The notes beneath the pieces were generated by a model that was given only the letters and a program-made list of their open reading frames with translations, was not told the DNA's origin and ran no database searches. Shown here in pieces: positions 26,963 through 38,517 of a DNA stretch of 64,000 bases; positions within the stretch are counted from its first letter, which is position 1, and every line of letters starts with the position of its first letter. Position numbers and translations under genes: made by a program. The DNA is from Pasteurella skyensis (lineage in GTDB: Bacteria > Pseudomonadota > Gammaproteobacteria > Enterobacterales > Pasteurellaceae). The DNA is taken from assembly GCF_013377295.1 (NCBI RefSeq), contig NZ_CP016180.1, positions 1,612,001 to 1,676,000 on the forward strand, in the 5' to 3' direction.

Positions 26963-27036
26963 TGGAGGTACGCCCCGGAGTCGAACCGAGCTACATGGAT
27001 TTGCAATCCAGTGCATAACCGCTTTGCTAGCGTACC
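26963..27036 (-). tRNA. cysT: tRNA-Cys (anticodon GCA)
   Basis: 74 nt with encoded CCA. The 5' end is GGTACGCTAGCAAAGCGGTTA, the anticodon loop TTGCAAA holds GCA, and the T-arm is GGTTCGACTCC, as in E. coli cysT. It lies 7 bp from tRNA-Gly in the same orientation, and about 100 bp from cas1. Confidence 0.96.
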
Positions 27037-27043
27037 TAAGAAA

Positions 27044-27119
<76 letters not shown>

Positions 27120-27270
27120 ATAGGTAAAAATATATTATATGAACAGGCGGTATTCTACTGATTTTTAAATGACTGTCAAACTAAATTTGTTCTCGCTTAA
27201 TCAAGTGTTTAAAAAAAAATCATTTTAAAATCATCGCTTTTTTATTGAGATTAATATCCTAATATACACA

Positions 27271-27322
27271 AGCGGGTAGATAGTCTCTATTTTTTGCAAA
27301 ATTATGAAACGATCTACCCGCT
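27271..27322. terminator. Uptake-sequence inverted repeat downstream of era
   Basis: Arms AGCGGGTAGAT (27271-27281) and ATCTACCCGCT (27312-27322), 11 bp perfect, loop containing TTTTTTGCAAAA. The left arm begins an ACAAGCGGG uptake-like core. It lies just after the era stop codon on the minus strand. 27120-27270 shows nothing else I can name. Confidence 0.6.
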
Positions 27323-27340
27323 ATGTTCAATAAATTATTG

Positions 27341-28252
27341 CTATTGATCCATATAACCTAAACTTCTTAAGGCTCTCTCATCATCTGCCCAGCCAGCCTT
27401 TACTTTAACCCAAAGTTCTAAATAAACCTTAGCATCAAATAAGCGCTCCATATCATGACGAGCCTCTGTACCGATCGTTTTAATTCGGCTACCACCATTT
27501 CCGATCACCATTTTTTTCTGACCATCACGTTCAACTAAAATTAAGCCATTAATTTCATAAATACCTCGTTCGTTAACGTGAAATTTTTCAATTTCAACTG
27601 TAACAGAATAAGGTAATTCTTCGCCTAAAAAACGCATTAATTTTTCACGAATAATTTCTGATGCCATAAAACGTTGTGAGCGGTCAGTCACATATTCTTC
27701 AGGGAAATGATGGGTACCTTTACGCAAAGACTTTCTGACAATATTTTTTAAAATATCTACATTCTTTCCACGCTCTGCAGAAATAGGTAAAATATCTTTA
27801 AAATCAAACTTTTGAGAAAGCTCTGTAATATGAGGAAGTAAAATTTCCTTATCTTGGATATTATCCACTTTATTGATAGCTAATACGACAGGGGCTTTTA
27901 TTGCTCTAAGTTTATTTAACACCATTTCATCATCGTCATTCCATTTTGTACCTTCAACGACAAAAATGACTAAATCTACATCACCAATCGCACTACTTGC
28001 TGCTTTATTCATTAAGCGATTAATTGCTCGTTTTTCTTCAATATGAAGCCCAGGAGTATCCACATATACTGCTTGATACTGCTCTTCAGTATGAATACCT
28101 AAAATACGGTGACGAGTAGTTTGTGCTTTACGAGAAGTAATGGAAATCTTTTGCCCTAAGATTTTATTTAAAAGGGTCGATTTTCCTACATTTGGACGAC
28201 CGACAATAGCGATAAATCCACAATAATTTTCATCTTTTTGAGTTTCTGTCAT
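27341..28252 (-). CDS. era: Era GTPase
   Basis: 303 residues. G1 [11 protein letters not shown]3 DTPGLH, G4 NKVD, and a C-terminal KH domain containing [13 protein letters not shown]. Essential GTPase that binds the 3' end of 16S rRNA during 30S maturation. Downstream of rnc by 20 bp in the conserved lepB-rnc-era order. Confidence 0.98.
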   Translation of the reverse strand: MTETQKDENYCGFIAIVGRPNVGKSTLLNKILGQKISITSRKAQTTRHRILGIHTEEQYQAVYVDTPGLHIEEKRAINRLMNKAASSAIGDVDLVIFVVEGTKWNDDDEMVLNKLRAIKAPVVLAINKVDNIQDKEILLPHITELSQKFDFKDILPISAERGKNVDILKNIVRKSLRKGTHHFPEEYVTDRSQRFMASEIIREKLMRFLGEELPYSVTVEIEKFHVNERGIYEINGLILVERDGQKKMVIGNGGSRIKTIGTEARHDMERLFDAKVYLELWVKVKAGWADDERALRSLGYMDQ

Positions 28253-28272
28253 TGAATTTCTTCTATAAATAA

Positions 28273-28953
28273 TTATTTTTTTAAATTAAGCTTCACAATC
28301 ACTTGCTCTGCTGCATTTTGCTCTGCTTTACGGCGACTGGTACCTACACCAATAATCTCTTGTTCAAAATCTTGCACTTTACACATTACTTTAAAAATCT
28401 GGTTATGTGCTTGTCCTTTAATATCGACAACTTCATAAGTCGGCAAAGGTAGCTTTCTGCCTTGTAGATATTCTTGTAAACGGGTTTTAGGATCTTTTTG
28501 AGCATCACCAGGGGATATATCCGCCAGTAAAGGACTATACCAATCCCATACTCGTTCAACAACTTTATCCATACTTTTATTTGCATCAAGAAAAATTGCC
28601 GCAATAATCGCTTCAACGCAATCTGATAAAATCGAATCTCGGCGAGAACCACCACTTTTTAGCTCTCCAGATCCTAATTTTAAATAATCTCCTAAATTAA
28701 ACTCACGAGCGATCAGCGCAAGAGTTTGCTCTCTCACTAAGGTTGCTCGCATACGACTTAATTCTCCCTCTTGAGATTGAGGGAATTTATTGTATAAGGC
28801 ATAGCCAATAGCAAAATTTAAGATAGAATCGCCTAAAAACTCTAGGCGTTCGTTATTTTTAGCCGCTGCACTTCTATGTGTCAAGGCTTGGTGTAGTAAA
28901 TCAATTTGTTCAAACTGATAACCTAACCGTTTTTGTAATAATTCCAATTTCAT
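28273..28953 (-). CDS. rnc: Ribonuclease III
   Basis: 226 residues. The RNase III signature [12 protein letters not shown] is at about 35-46, the second acidic cluster is [14 protein letters not shown], and a C-terminal double-stranded RNA-binding domain ends [14 protein letters not shown]. It processes rRNA precursors and double-stranded RNA. Only 2 bp separate it from lepB, so lepB-rnc-era is one operon. Confidence 0.98.
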   Translation of the reverse strand: MKLELLQKRLGYQFEQIDLLHQALTHRSAAAKNNERLEFLGDSILNFAIGYALYNKFPQSQEGELSRMRATLVREQTLALIAREFNLGDYLKLGSGELKSGGSRRDSILSDCVEAIIAAIFLDANKSMDKVVERVWDWYSPLLADISPGDAQKDPKTRLQEYLQGRKLPLPTYEVVDIKGQAHNQIFKVMCKVQDFEQEIIGVGTSRRKAEQNAAEQVIVKLNLKK

Positions 28954-28955
28954 TT

Positions 28956-29912
28956 TTATTGAATTTTAGTAAACATTCTATTAAACCGCAATCCTGTAGG
29001 AAATTCATTGGCTTTTTTATCCAAACTTAGCCAAATAAATACTGCTTTTCCTACAACGTTTTTCTCTGGTACAAAGCCCCAGAATCGGCTGTCTTCACTG
29101 TTATCTCGATTATCACCCATCACAAAATAATGACCTTGTGGCACTTTCCATTCTCCACTAGGCATACCTTCTTGTTGAAAATAAATCGGAGCATAATTAA
29201 ATGCCTGTGGATTATTTAAAATCTGATGAGTCACATCACCGTGTTCTGTGCGCTCTAGCTGCATTTCTCCGTGATAGAAAAATTCAGGATTTGGCGTACC
29301 ACCTTCATATTTAAATACATTACTCTTTCCATTATAGGTAACCGTTAATTGACGAGTAAACGCATCAAATTTTATGGTATCACCACCTACACCTACAACA
29401 CGTTTAATATAATCCACATTAGGATGTTTAGGTGCTTTAAATACAATAACATCTCCTCTTTCAGGATGTCCTGTTTCAATTAAAGTATTTTGCCAAATTG
29501 GATCTTTAATGCCATAAGCAAATTTTTTCACCAATAAGAAATCCCCTACTCGCAACGTCGGTTCCATTGAACCAGACGGAATTTGAAAAGGTTCGAAAAT
29601 AAAAGATCGAAAAACTGTAACTAAAACTAAAATACTAAAAAGCGACGCAAAAAACTCACCGATCATTGATTTAGGTAAAATAGCTTGTTTTTCTTCTTCA
29701 GTTAGCATTTTTCCTAATCGACTTTCTTCCTGTGCAATTTTTGCAGTACGGCGAGGAGATAATACGAATTTATAATAACACCAAAAACTACCACAAATAA
29801 CCACTAATCCCACTAAAATAATTGCCATTGTATTAGGTAATTGTAATGCTTCTAATCCCAACCAAACACCATACAACACAGCAAGAAAAGCAATGAGAAA
29901 AATATTTTCCAT
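28956..29912 (-). CDS. lepB: Signal peptidase I
   Basis: 318 residues. Two N-terminal membrane spans (about 3-20/27-50 and 87-107), catalytic serine in [18 protein letters not shown], and general-base lysine in [29 protein letters not shown] is the conserved box E. It cleaves signal peptides on the periplasmic side of the inner membrane. First gene of lepB-rnc-era, divergent from rlmL. Confidence 0.97.
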   Translation of the reverse strand: MENIFLIAFLAVLYGVWLGLEALQLPNTMAIILVGLVVICGSFWCYYKFVLSPRRTAKIAQEESRLGKMLTEEEKQAILPKSMIGEFFASLFSILVLVTVFRSFIFEPFQIPSGSMEPTLRVGDFLLVKKFAYGIKDPIWQNTLIETGHPERGDVIVFKAPKHPNVDYIKRVVGVGGDTIKFDAFTRQLTVTYNGKSNVFKYEGGTPNPEFFYHGEMQLERTEHGDVTHQILNNPQAFNYAPIYFQQEGMPSGEWKVPQGHYFVMGDNRDNSEDSRFWGFVPEKNVVGKAVFIWLSLDKKANEFPTGLRFNRMFTKIQ

Positions 29913-30075
29913 TAAAAAAACTCCTTAAATTTTAAATGACGGTAATTTTGTAAAAATTTTACTTCATCATACCGCTATATAACCGAACTATTGTACGTTA
30001 TTTTTGACATTAGAGAAACATTAGCGTTCATTTTATATTATACTATCCGCAATTCTTTTTATTGATGATACAAAA

Positions 30076-32226
30076 ATGACTAAACAAACCACTTATTTCG
30101 CCACAACAGCACGTGGCTTTGAAGAGATGCTGAAAACTGAACTTACCCAACTTGGCACAGATGATTGTCCCATTCAATGTAAAATTGCACAGGGTGGGGT
30201 ACATTTTACGACAAGTCAAAAAGGGATCTATAAAGTATTACTTTATACCCGTTTGGCATCTCGTATTTTATTACCTTTAACACAAGCCAAAATTTTTGAT
30301 GAAATTGACCTTTATACCACTGTGGTGGCTTATGCTTGGGAAAATATTTTTGATGAGAGAGACAGTATTTTTATTGACTTTAATGGCACTAATGATGAAA
30401 TCCGTCACTCTCAATTTGGTGCAATGCGGGTTAAAGATGGTATTGTGGATCACTTTGAACGCAAGGGATTAAACCGCCCAAGTGTCGATAAAGAACAGCC
30501 TGATATTCGTATTCACGCCTATTTAAATCGTGAAGATATTATTCTTTCCTTAGATTTAAGTGGCGATGCGTTGCATTTAAGAAATTATCGTAGTGATACA
30601 GGTAAAGCCCCATTGCGTGAAACCTTAGCTGCGGCGATCGTTATGCGTTCTGGTTGGCAAAAAGAGACCCCATTGGTGGATCCTATGTGTGGTGCAGGAA
30701 CCTTGCTAATTGAAGCCGCTCAAATGATGTGTAATATTCCTGCTCAAATTAATCGCTTACATTGGGGATTTGATAGTTGGAAAGGACATCAACCTGCGGT
30801 GTGGCAAGCGGTCACTTCTGAAGCAAAATCTGCAATTTTATCCTCAGAAGATATTCAGTTTTATGGATTTGATCTTGATCGTCGAGTCATTGAAAAAGCA
30901 AAACAAAATGCCGAAAATGCAGGAGTAGGACATCTTATTCAATTTAGATTTGGTGATGTTGCAGCACTTAAAAACCCTGTTGCAGATCAAAAAGGCACCG
31001 TTATTTGTAACCCGCCTTATGGGGAACGTTTAGGCACAACCCCTGAATTAATCGCCCTTTATACGGTTTTTGGTCAGCGTTTAAAACAACAATTTGCAGG
31101 TTGGAATGTCTCTGTTTTTAGTAGTGAAGCAGATTTATTAAACTGTTTACGTTTACGCTCACACCGTCAATTTAAAGCAAAAAATGGTCCATTAGACTGT
31201 ATCCAAAAAAATTATTTATTAAGTGATCGTAAACGTGAAGAAAGTGAAATTGAGCAACTAAAATTTGATGCCGATGCCCAACTTGCCCCTGATTTTGCGA
31301 ACCGCTTAAAGAAAAATATTAAAAAAATAGACAAATGGGCAAAACAACAAGGTTTAGATTGTTATCGTTTGTATGATGCTGATTTACCTGAATATAACCT
31401 TGCAGTAGATCGTTATGGTGATCATATCGTAGTACAAGAATATGCCGCACCCAAAACCATTGATGAACAAAAAGCCCGTCAGCGTTTATTAGATGCCGTC
31501 GCTGCGACTCTTTCAGTCACAGGAATTGAAACCAATAAATTGGTTTTAAAAGTCCGCCAAAAACAAAAAGGCACCAATCAATATGAAAAATTAGCTAATA
31601 AAGGCGAATATTTTTATGTTACGGAATATGGTGCAAAATTATGGGTAAATTTAACGGATTACCTTGATACAGGTTTATTCTTAGACCACCGTTTAACACG
31701 AAAAATGGTCGGTGAAATGGCAAAAGGGAAAACCTTTTTAAATTTATTTGCTTACACAGGTTCTGCCACCATTCACGCTGCCCTACAGGGAGCCAAAGCA
31801 ACAACCACTGTTGATATGTCAAATACCTATCTAAACTGGGCTGAACAGAATTTAGATTTAAATGATTGTGATCTACGTAATCATCGTTTAATTCAAGCGG
31901 ATTGTTTGCAATGGTTAAGTGAATGTCGTGAACGTTTTGAAGTGATCTTTGTTGATCCGCCAACCTTCTCAAATTCTAAACGAATGGAAGACAGTTGGGA
32001 TGTTCAGCGTGATCATTTAGACTTGTTTAAACAACTGCAACGTATTTTAATGAAAGATGGAACAATTATATTCTCAAATAATAAACGTAATTTTAAAATG
32101 GATATCGATGGTTTAACTGAACTCGGTTTAGTGGCTGAAAATATTACCGAAAAAACCATTCCATTAGATTTTGAACGTAATAAACATATTCATAATTGTT
32201 GGATTGTGAAGAATACTGAAAGCTAA
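30076..32226 (+). CDS. rlmL: RlmKL, bifunctional 23S rRNA methyltransferase (m2G2445 and m7G2069)
   Basis: 716 residues. Order: N-terminal THUMP-type region, the first methyltransferase with [14 protein letters not shown] and catalytic NPPYGERLG, then a second methyltransferase with [12 protein letters not shown] and [11 protein letters not shown]. This fused arrangement is RlmKL of gamma-proteobacteria. Both catalytic motifs are intact. It stands alone, divergent from lepB, and ends before a strong terminator. Confidence 0.97.
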   Translation: MTKQTTYFATTARGFEEMLKTELTQLGTDDCPIQCKIAQGGVHFTTSQKGIYKVLLYTRLASRILLPLTQAKIFDEIDLYTTVVAYAWENIFDERDSIFIDFNGTNDEIRHSQFGAMRVKDGIVDHFERKGLNRPSVDKEQPDIRIHAYLNREDIILSLDLSGDALHLRNYRSDTGKAPLRETLAAAIVMRSGWQKETPLVDPMCGAGTLLIEAAQMMCNIPAQINRLHWGFDSWKGHQPAVWQAVTSEAKSAILSSEDIQFYGFDLDRRVIEKAKQNAENAGVGHLIQFRFGDVAALKNPVADQKGTVICNPPYGERLGTTPELIALYTVFGQRLKQQFAGWNVSVFSSEADLLNCLRLRSHRQFKAKNGPLDCIQKNYLLSDRKREESEIEQLKFDADAQLAPDFANRLKKNIKKIDKWAKQQGLDCYRLYDADLPEYNLAVDRYGDHIVVQEYAAPKTIDEQKARQRLLDAVAATLSVTGIETNKLVLKVRQKQKGTNQYEKLANKGEYFYVTEYGAKLWVNLTDYLDTGLFLDHRLTRKMVGEMAKGKTFLNLFAYTGSATIHAALQGAKATTTVDMSNTYLNWAEQNLDLNDCDLRNHRLIQADCLQWLSECRERFEVIFVDPPTFSNSKRMEDSWDVQRDHLDLFKQLQRILMKDGTIIFSNNKRNFKMDIDGLTELGLVAENITEKTIPLDFERNKHIHNCWIVKNTES

Positions 32227-32256
32227 GCGGTCACTTACTTCACTATTTTTGCAAAT

Positions 32257-32286
32257 AAAAAGGCAGATTTTATTATCTGCCTTTTT
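32257..32286. terminator. Bidirectional terminator between rlmL and asd
   Basis: AAAAAGGCAGAT (32257-32268) with ATCTGCCTTTTT (32275-32286), A-tract on one side and T-tract on the other. It serves the converging rlmL and asd genes. A single uptake core AAGCGGTCAC lies just before it at 32225-32234. Confidence 0.9.
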
Positions 32287-32301
32287 ACTCAGCGTTTAAT
32301 A

Positions 32302-33414
32302 CTATGAAACCAACTGCACTAATACCCTACGCACAGGTTCTGCGGCTCCCCATAATAATTGGTCACCGACAGTGAAAGCAGAAAGATATTCACCACCCAT
32401 ATTAAGTTTACGTAAACGACCAACAGGAACACTCAATGTACCTGTCACTTTCGCAGGAGTAAGTTCTTTCAGCGTTGCTTCTTTCTCATTTGGAATCACT
32501 TTTACCCATTCATTATGACTTGCTAAAATTTGTTCAATTTCTGCTAAAGGTAAATCTTTTTTCATTTTTATTGTGAAAGCTTGACTATGACAACGCAATG
32601 CACCAATTCGTACACATAACCCATCAATAGCGATTGGATCATCACTTAATCCTAGAATTTTATTGGTTTCAACATAACCTTTCCACTCTTCTTTAGTTTG
32701 ACCATTATCTAATAATGCATCAATCCACGGAATTAAACTACCACCTAAAGGAGCGCCAAAGTTCTCTGTTGGAAAGCTATCTTGTTGCATTCTAGCGGTT
32801 ACTTTACGTTCAATATCTAAAATAGCACTGGCTGGATTATCTAATTCATCTGAAACCACATTTTTTAACTCACCCATCTGAGTTAATAATTCACGCATAT
32901 TTTTAGCCCCTGCACCACTCGCCGCTTGGTACGTTGCAACAGAGACCCATTCCACTAAATCTTTTTCAAATAAGCCACCTAATGCCATTAACATTAAACT
33001 GACAGTACAATTTCCACCTACAAAGGTTTTCACACCCTTTTTAAGTCCCTCATCAATCACCTTTTGGTTCACAGGATCAAGTACAATAATCGAGTCATCT
33101 TTCATTCGCAATGTTGAAGCTGCATCGATCCAAGAACCATTCCAACCCGTTGCACGTAATTTAGGATAAACTTCTGAAGTATAGTCTCCGCCTTGACAAG
33201 TTAAGATAATGTCTAATTTTTTTAATTCTTCAATATCAAAGGCATTTTTTAATAATCCTGCATCTTTACTACCGAATACAGGTGCTTGCTGTCCTGCTTG
33301 TGAAGTCGTAAAAAAGACGGGATTGAGATGCGCAAAATCCCCCTCTTGCTCCATTCGATCCATCAATACTGAACCAACCATTCCTCGCCAACCGACGAAA
33401 CCCACATTTTGCAT
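32302..33414 (-). CDS. asd: Aspartate-semialdehyde dehydrogenase
   Basis: 370 residues. NADP-binding start [18 protein letters not shown], catalytic cysteine in [12 protein letters not shown] (about residue 135), active-site histidine in [15 protein letters not shown]. It converts aspartyl phosphate to aspartate semialdehyde, feeding lysine/diaminopimelate, threonine and methionine synthesis. Length and motifs match the gamma-proteobacterial type. Confidence 0.97.
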   Translation of the reverse strand: MQNVGFVGWRGMVGSVLMDRMEQEGDFAHLNPVFFTTSQAGQQAPVFGSKDAGLLKNAFDIEELKKLDIILTCQGGDYTSEVYPKLRATGWNGSWIDAASTLRMKDDSIIVLDPVNQKVIDEGLKKGVKTFVGGNCTVSLMLMALGGLFEKDLVEWVSVATYQAASGAGAKNMRELLTQMGELKNVVSDELDNPASAILDIERKVTARMQQDSFPTENFGAPLGGSLIPWIDALLDNGQTKEEWKGYVETNKILGLSDDPIAIDGLCVRIGALRCHSQAFTIKMKKDLPLAEIEQILASHNEWVKVIPNEKEATLKELTPAKVTGTLSVPVGRLRKLNMGGEYLSAFTVGDQLLWGAAEPVRRVLVQLVS

Positions 33415-33496
33415 TTACTTCACTCCTTATTATTTTGTGTTTGCAACCTTTGATTGTATAAGATTTTTGTTAAAAAACAAGAGTATATTTTCTCCA

Positions 33497-34690
33497 CTAA
33501 TTCAATAACTCTAATGCCACATCTAACGCTTTAAAAAACTGCTCCATATCTTGTTGTGAATTGTAGTGTGCAAGGGATATGCGTACCGTTCCACTTTGCT
33601 TTAAGTAACTTAAGTACGGTTTTGCACAGTGTTCACCACAACGAACGGCAATTTTACTTTCAGTAAAAATACTACCAATATCTGCGTGATGCTCACCTTT
33701 TACATTAAAACTGATAATTGACGTCACCTTTTTACCCCCTAAAATTTGCAAATTTTTATAAGAATCTAACCGCTTACGAAACTGCTTTGCAAGAGAATAA
33801 AGGTGATCATTTAATTCATCAAAATCCCACTGCTCTAACCATTGTAAAACTTCACCAAAACCAATAATACCTGCAATATTCGGCGTGCCTGCTTCCAAAC
33901 AATAAGGCATTTCTGATAGAGTTAATTGTTCCTTATCAATATGTTGCAACATTTTCCCACCAAACATCAATGGTCGAAGTTCCATTAGACTTTGCAATTT
34001 TCCAGTTAAAACACCCACCCCTGTTGAACCATACATTTTATGGGCTGAAAAAGCGTAAAAATCTGCATCCAACGCTTGCACATCGACCTTTTCACTAGAA
34101 ACTGCCTGAGCAATATCTAACAAAATTTTTGCATTGGAAAACTCACGAATAATGGGAATTAACTTTTCAGCGTTTTGGCGTACACCTGTCACATTAGAAA
34201 CTAAATTAAATGCGACTATTTTAGTGCGAGAGGATAAAACTTGTTTTAACTCTTTTTCTTTAATTTGATAATGTTTATCTACCGATAATACAATCAACTT
34301 TGCCCCTTTACGCAAAGCGAGTTGTTGCCAAGATGCAAAATTAGAATGATGTTCTGCCACAGAAACAATAATTTCATCCCCCTGTTCAATGCTATCAGCT
34401 AAACCATTAGCCACTAAATTTATTGAATGGGTTGTACCACTTGTCCAAACCACTGCATTGCGATCCTCTACATTAAACCGCTTTACAACCAAATCTCGAG
34501 CCAACTCATAAGCATTACTTTGAGCTAAATCATATTGACTACGATGTACAGAACCTGCTGAACAATAAAAATCTTGCGTTGCATTCACTAAGACATCCGG
34601 TTTTAAGGTTGTTGCGGCAGAATCTAAATAGATCCACGCTTTCTGCTGTTCAAAGAAAGGAAACTGAGAACGGAATAAAATATTAATCAT
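33497..34690 (-). CDS. csdA: Cysteine desulfurase, CsdA/SufS type
   Basis: About 397 residues from the ATG at 34690 (MINILFRSQFPFF); an upstream TTG at 34702 is less likely. It has YLDSAATTLKP at the N-terminus, the PLP-binding lysine in FSAHKMYGSTGVGVL, and the persulfide cysteine region VRCGEHCAKPYL. It is closest to E. coli CsdA (EAGTPNIAGIIG). It mobilises sulfur from cysteine for Fe-S clusters or other thiolated products. No sufBCD or csdE neighbour is present, so its partner is unknown here. Confidence 0.88.
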   Translation of the reverse strand: MINILFRSQFPFFEQQKAWIYLDSAATTLKPDVLVNATQDFYCSAGSVHRSQYDLAQSNAYELARDLVVKRFNVEDRNAVVWTSGTTHSINLVANGLADSIEQGDEIIVSVAEHHSNFASWQQLALRKGAKLIVLSVDKHYQIKEKELKQVLSSRTKIVAFNLVSNVTGVRQNAEKLIPIIREFSNAKILLDIAQAVSSEKVDVQALDADFYAFSAHKMYGSTGVGVLTGKLQSLMELRPLMFGGKMLQHIDKEQLTLSEMPYCLEAGTPNIAGIIGFGEVLQWLEQWDFDELNDHLYSLAKQFRKRLDSYKNLQILGGKKVTSIISFNVKGEHHADIGSIFTESKIAVRCGEHCAKPYLSYLKQSGTVRISLAHYNSQQDMEQFFKALDVALELLN

Positions 34691-34783
34691 TAAATGTACC
34701 AAATAATTTTAATTACATTGTTATTATACTCACTTAAATCAAAACTAGTATTGTACAGTTGTTGAGCTTATTAAAGCACGGTT

Positions 34784-34844
34784 ACTGAGCTTGTCGAAGT
34801 ATAAGTGCTTCCTACATCTTATTTTCCCTTCGACAGGCTCAGGG
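34784..34844. repeat. REP-like inverted repeat in a 312-bp gene-free stretch
   Basis: ACTGAGCTTGTCGAAGT (34784-34800) and CCCTTCGACAGGCTCAGGG (34826-34844) are imperfect inverted copies of the GAGC(C/T)TGTCGAA palindrome unit that is scattered in many bacterial genomes. The whole interval 34691-35002 has no gene; apart from this repeat and the srmB terminator I see only AT-rich DNA. Confidence 0.6.
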
Positions 34845-34944
34845 AGCAAAAGATAATACTTAACAGCCTTATTCTAGATTTAATTGAGTATAGCTACACA
34901 AATCAAGTATAAAATTGTAAATTTTTGAGTAAATGTACCCGCTA

Positions 34945-34978
34945 TAAAAAAGCCCTTCCCTTTTAAGTAAAGGAAGGG
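34945..34978 (-). terminator. srmB terminator
   Basis: Minus strand: CCCTTCC (34978-34972), a 12-nt loop, GGAAGGG (34959-34953), then CTTTTTT. Strong Rho-independent pattern, 25 bp after the srmB stop. Confidence 0.85.
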
Positions 34979-35002
34979 ATATACAATCATATTACAAGAT
35001 AA

Positions 35003-36325
35003 CTAACTGTCTGCTTTAGGTTTTCTACGCTTACCAATATTTTTGGTATCTTTAGCTCGAATTTTTACTTTCACTTTTTTCGCTTCTTTTTTAGTCTCTT
35101 TCTTTTTCTTTATTCTTGCTTTTTCTTTTTTAGATTTTGAGGCTGTTTCACCGTCTTTTGGAGCTTTGGTACGAGGCTCTAACCCTTCAATAATACGTGC
35201 TTTCAAGACTTCATCAGTATAACGTTTAATTTTACCTAATAACTTATAATCGTGAGCTTCAACCAATGAAATTGCAGTCCCTTTTTTACCTGCTCGGGCA
35301 GTACGCCCAATACGGTGTAAATAAGCATCGGCGTTATAAGGTAAATCAAAGTTAATTACAAAATCAACATCATCAATATCAATACCTCGAGCTGCCACAT
35401 CCGTTGCAACTAACACATTAACTATGCCAGTTTTCAAACGCTCAATTGCTTGAGTTCGTAAGGTTTGTGCCATTTCACCTTCAAGGTAAGTTGAGCGTAA
35501 ACCTCGTTTACGTAAAATATCACTTAATTCACGGGTCATTTCACGACGACGTACAAATACAATCGCTTTTTCTACTTTATTTTCACTAATAAAACGAGCC
35601 AACTGTTTTATTTTATGTTCTAAATTATCACTATGATAATACCATTGGGTAATTTTTTTACGTTCACGACGGCTCGGATCAGCATCAATCTGTTCTGGTT
35701 CAGTCAAAATACGATCGGCAAAATCCGTTAGCAAATCACCTTCAAGAGTGGCTGAAAACAACCACGTATGTTTACGCCAGCGAGTTTCAGCTGCAATAGT
35801 TTCTGCATCTTGCCCATAGCCCATTTGTAACATTCTATCGGCTTCGTCAAAAATTAAAATTTCAACTGCACGACAATCAAAATTTTCTTCTTTAATATAT
35901 TGTAATAATCGACCAGGTGTTGCTACCACAATATCTTGATTATGGTTAAACACTTCACCGTGATTTTGATACGCCACACCACCAGTAATAGTGGCAATAT
36001 CTAAGTGAGTAAATTCTGCTAACTCTTTCGCCTGCCCTGCTACTTGCATAGCTAATTCACGAGTTGGCGTTAAAATTAAAATACGAGGAGGCCCTGAATG
36101 TCTACGAGGATAATCTAATAAATGCTGAATAGCTGGCAATAAAAATGCCGCTGTTTTTCCTGTTCCTGTTGGAGCGGATCCTAATAAATCACGCCCATCC
36201 ATTGCCACTGGAATAGTATTTTGTTGAATGGCTGTGGGGGTTTTATACCCCTTTCCTTTTATCGCCTTTAATAATTCTGGCGCTAAATCGAGTTCTTCAA
36301 AAGTAAGTAGTGCTTGGCTTGTCAT
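35003..36325 (-). CDS. srmB: SrmB, DEAD-box RNA helicase
   Basis: 440 residues. Q motif LTFEELDLAPELLKAI, Walker A SAPTGTGKT, DEAD in LIFDEADRMLQMGY, SAT in LFSATLEGD, and HRIGRTARAGKKG. A basic, Lys-rich tail (KKEKARIKKKKETKKEAKK...) ends the protein. SrmB acts early in 50S ribosome assembly. The sequence around YRRHSGPPRILILTPTRELAMQ fits SrmB better than DeaD, RhlB or RhlE. Confidence 0.92.
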   Translation of the reverse strand: MTSQALLTFEELDLAPELLKAIKGKGYKTPTAIQQNTIPVAMDGRDLLGSAPTGTGKTAAFLLPAIQHLLDYPRRHSGPPRILILTPTRELAMQVAGQAKELAEFTHLDIATITGGVAYQNHGEVFNHNQDIVVATPGRLLQYIKEENFDCRAVEILIFDEADRMLQMGYGQDAETIAAETRWRKHTWLFSATLEGDLLTDFADRILTEPEQIDADPSRRERKKITQWYYHSDNLEHKIKQLARFISENKVEKAIVFVRRREMTRELSDILRKRGLRSTYLEGEMAQTLRTQAIERLKTGIVNVLVATDVAARGIDIDDVDFVINFDLPYNADAYLHRIGRTARAGKKGTAISLVEAHDYKLLGKIKRYTDEVLKARIIEGLEPRTKAPKDGETASKSKKEKARIKKKKETKKEAKKVKVKIRAKDTKNIGKRRKPKADS

Positions 36326-36464
36326 AATGTCTCATTGTTAAATAAAAATAGCTTCACAGTAATGATACCATAAAACCCATTTTAAACTTGACAAATATTA
36401 TTATCAAAAGAGATACTATTTTTCAAATAACACAAACTCTCTAAAGAGACTTCAAAAAAGATCT

Positions 36465-36510
36465 AAAAATTTAAGCGGTCACTTGTATATCATTTTTTGC
36501 AAATTTTTAT
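36465..36510. repeat. Left copy of a ~45-bp direct repeat flanking the Sel1 gene
   Basis: 36465-36510 (AAAAATTTAAGCGGTCACTT ... GCAAATTTTTAT) recurs at 38510-38554 with one T fewer in a run. It contains an uptake-sequence core plus its AT-rich downstream part. The copies bracket the 659-residue Sel1 gene. Confidence 0.75.
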
Positions 36511-36531
36511 TTATGATAGGAAAAGTTAAGA

Positions 36532-38511
36532 ATGTTTTTAAAAAGACTACTTTATATTATTTTATTTAATTTTATTATTTTTAACCACTGTACTTATGCA
36601 GTGGCACCGCCACCTTTAAAAGAAACTCAAGAAAATGCATTATTGGGTGATGTTGATGCTCAATATAATTTAGCTCTTATGTACTACAAAGGTGTAGGTG
36701 GCGTTGCTCAATCTAATATTTTAGCCTTTAAATGGTTTAAGAGAGCTGCAGAACAAGGTGATAAACACGCTCAATATACTGTTGGGCAAATGTATTATTT
36801 CGGTCAAGGCATTTCTAAATCCTATCTAGAAGCAGCAAAATGGCTTTATAAATCAGCCGAGCAAGGGCTTGATAATGCACAATCAAATATAGGTTATATG
36901 TATGAAACAGGGCAAGGCGTACCACAGTCTTACACAGAAGCATTTAAGTGGTATAAAAAATTAGCCGAAAAAGGGAATGCGCAAAAACAATATCTTATTG
37001 CTCAAATGTATTATGTAGGAAAAGGTGTTAAAAAATCCCTAACAGAAAGCATTAAATGGTTCAAAAAATCTGCCGAACAAGAATTCAAACCCGCCCAAGA
37101 AAAATTAGTCAATATTTATCATAATGGTATAGGTGTCCCTAAATCTGATACAGAGGCGGTAAAATATCTGACAAAACTTGCAGAATCAGGGGACAGAAAG
37201 TCACAACAAATACTTGTATCAACCTATTTAACAGGAGATGGTATTGCACAATCTTATACACAAGCTGCAAAGTGGTTAACCGCTTTAGCTAATGCAGGAG
37301 ATGCTCAATCTCAATACAATTTATCTAGTTTATACAGTAAAGGGCTCGGAGTACCTCAGTCTGATGTTGACGCAGTAAAATGGTTAAAAAAAGCGGCAGA
37401 GCAAGATGATGCAAGATCACAATATACATTAGGAAGAATATATGCCTCTGGAAAAATAGTAACAAAATCTTATCCTGATGCAATCAAATGGTTAATAAAA
37501 GCGACTGATAAGGGATTTCAACCGGCAATAAAATATTTAACCACGCTTCTAAATAGTAATCCAAGTTATTTTGCTTCTGAACCACAAATTATTGAATGGT
37601 TAAAATCATCAGCAGAAGAAGAAAGTGAAGAGAATGCAAACACACAGCTCTATCTAGCAGCCATCTATTATAATGGTGATGGTGTGAAAAAATCTTATAC
37701 AGAAGCCGCAAAATGGTTTAAAAAAGCAGCAAAATTTAATGAACCAAATGCCTCATTTATGCTTGCTCAAATGTATTACAATGGAACGGGTGTGCCACAA
37801 TCTTATTCAGAGGCGATGAAACTCTTAGAAAAAGCAGCGGAACTCGGTAATTTACAAGCTCAGCTTGGTTTAGCAAAAATGTATTATTTAGGAAATGGGG
37901 TTGAGCAATCTTACTCAAAAGCCTTTAAATATACCGAAATCGCCGCCGAGCGTGGTGATATTGGTGCACAAAGTATCTTAGGTAATATGTATCAACTTGG
38001 GTTGGGTGTTAAAAAATCTAATGCTAATGCCTTTAAGTGGTATAACAAAGCGGTACAAAAAGGCTTTTCTGATCCTGAAATATTATTTGAATTAGCCTCA
38101 ATGTATTACAGGGGAATCGCCACTACAATAGATTACAGCAAAGCCTTTAAACTTACTCAGCAATCAGCAAACAAAGGATATGCCCAAGCACAGAGCTTAC
38201 TCGGTGTAATGTATTATTATGGAAATGGCGTGGAACAATCTTACAAAAATGCAATGCAATGGCTTAAAAAAGCAGTGCGAAATGGAGGTAACGATACTTC
38301 TCAACTACTATTAGGGGTAATGTATTATCAAGGGCAAGGCGTTGAAAATAATCTACTTTTTGCTTATACCTATTTTAAATATGCTGAGTATAGCCGTAAT
38401 ACATTTGTCGCAGAGAAGGGACATTCATTTTTAGAAAAATTGGAAAAAGAGATGACAAAAGAACAGCTTATTGAAGCTAAAAAGATAAATATCTTTGATC
38501 TATTGGATTAA
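36532..38511 (+). CDS. Secreted Sel1-like repeat protein (about 16 repeats)
   Basis: 659 residues: a signal peptide (RLLYIILFNFIIFNHCTYAVA) and then Sel1-type helical repeats almost to the end, e.g. ADAQYNLALMYYKGVGGVAQS-like units, each about 36 residues with the A-x-x-x-L-(G/A)-x-(M/I)-Y-x-x-G-x-G-V pattern and a K/AxKWxxKAAE helix. Such periplasmic or secreted alpha-solenoids are protein-protein scaffolds; no catalytic site is evident. It is followed by an uptake-sequence hairpin, and a related short gene lies at 41893. The substrate or partner is unknown. Confidence 0.88.
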   Translation: MFLKRLLYIILFNFIIFNHCTYAVAPPPLKETQENALLGDVDAQYNLALMYYKGVGGVAQSNILAFKWFKRAAEQGDKHAQYTVGQMYYFGQGISKSYLEAAKWLYKSAEQGLDNAQSNIGYMYETGQGVPQSYTEAFKWYKKLAEKGNAQKQYLIAQMYYVGKGVKKSLTESIKWFKKSAEQEFKPAQEKLVNIYHNGIGVPKSDTEAVKYLTKLAESGDRKSQQILVSTYLTGDGIAQSYTQAAKWLTALANAGDAQSQYNLSSLYSKGLGVPQSDVDAVKWLKKAAEQDDARSQYTLGRIYASGKIVTKSYPDAIKWLIKATDKGFQPAIKYLTTLLNSNPSYFASEPQIIEWLKSSAEEESEENANTQLYLAAIYYNGDGVKKSYTEAAKWFKKAAKFNEPNASFMLAQMYYNGTGVPQSYSEAMKLLEKAAELGNLQAQLGLAKMYYLGNGVEQSYSKAFKYTEIAAERGDIGAQSILGNMYQLGLGVKKSNANAFKWYNKAVQKGFSDPEILFELASMYYRGIATTIDYSKAFKLTQQSANKGYAQAQSLLGVMYYYGNGVEQSYKNAMQWLKKAVRNGGNDTSQLLLGVMYYQGQGVENNLLFAYTYFKYAEYSRNTFVAEKGHSFLEKLEKEMTKEQLIEAKKINIFDLLD

Positions 38512-38517
38512 AAATTT

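Noticed and set aside
34784-34844. A mobile element end near csdA
   Set aside because: The GAGCTTGTCGAA/TTCGACAGGCTC pair is a short REP-like palindrome seen in many genomes; no open frame or target duplication is associated.
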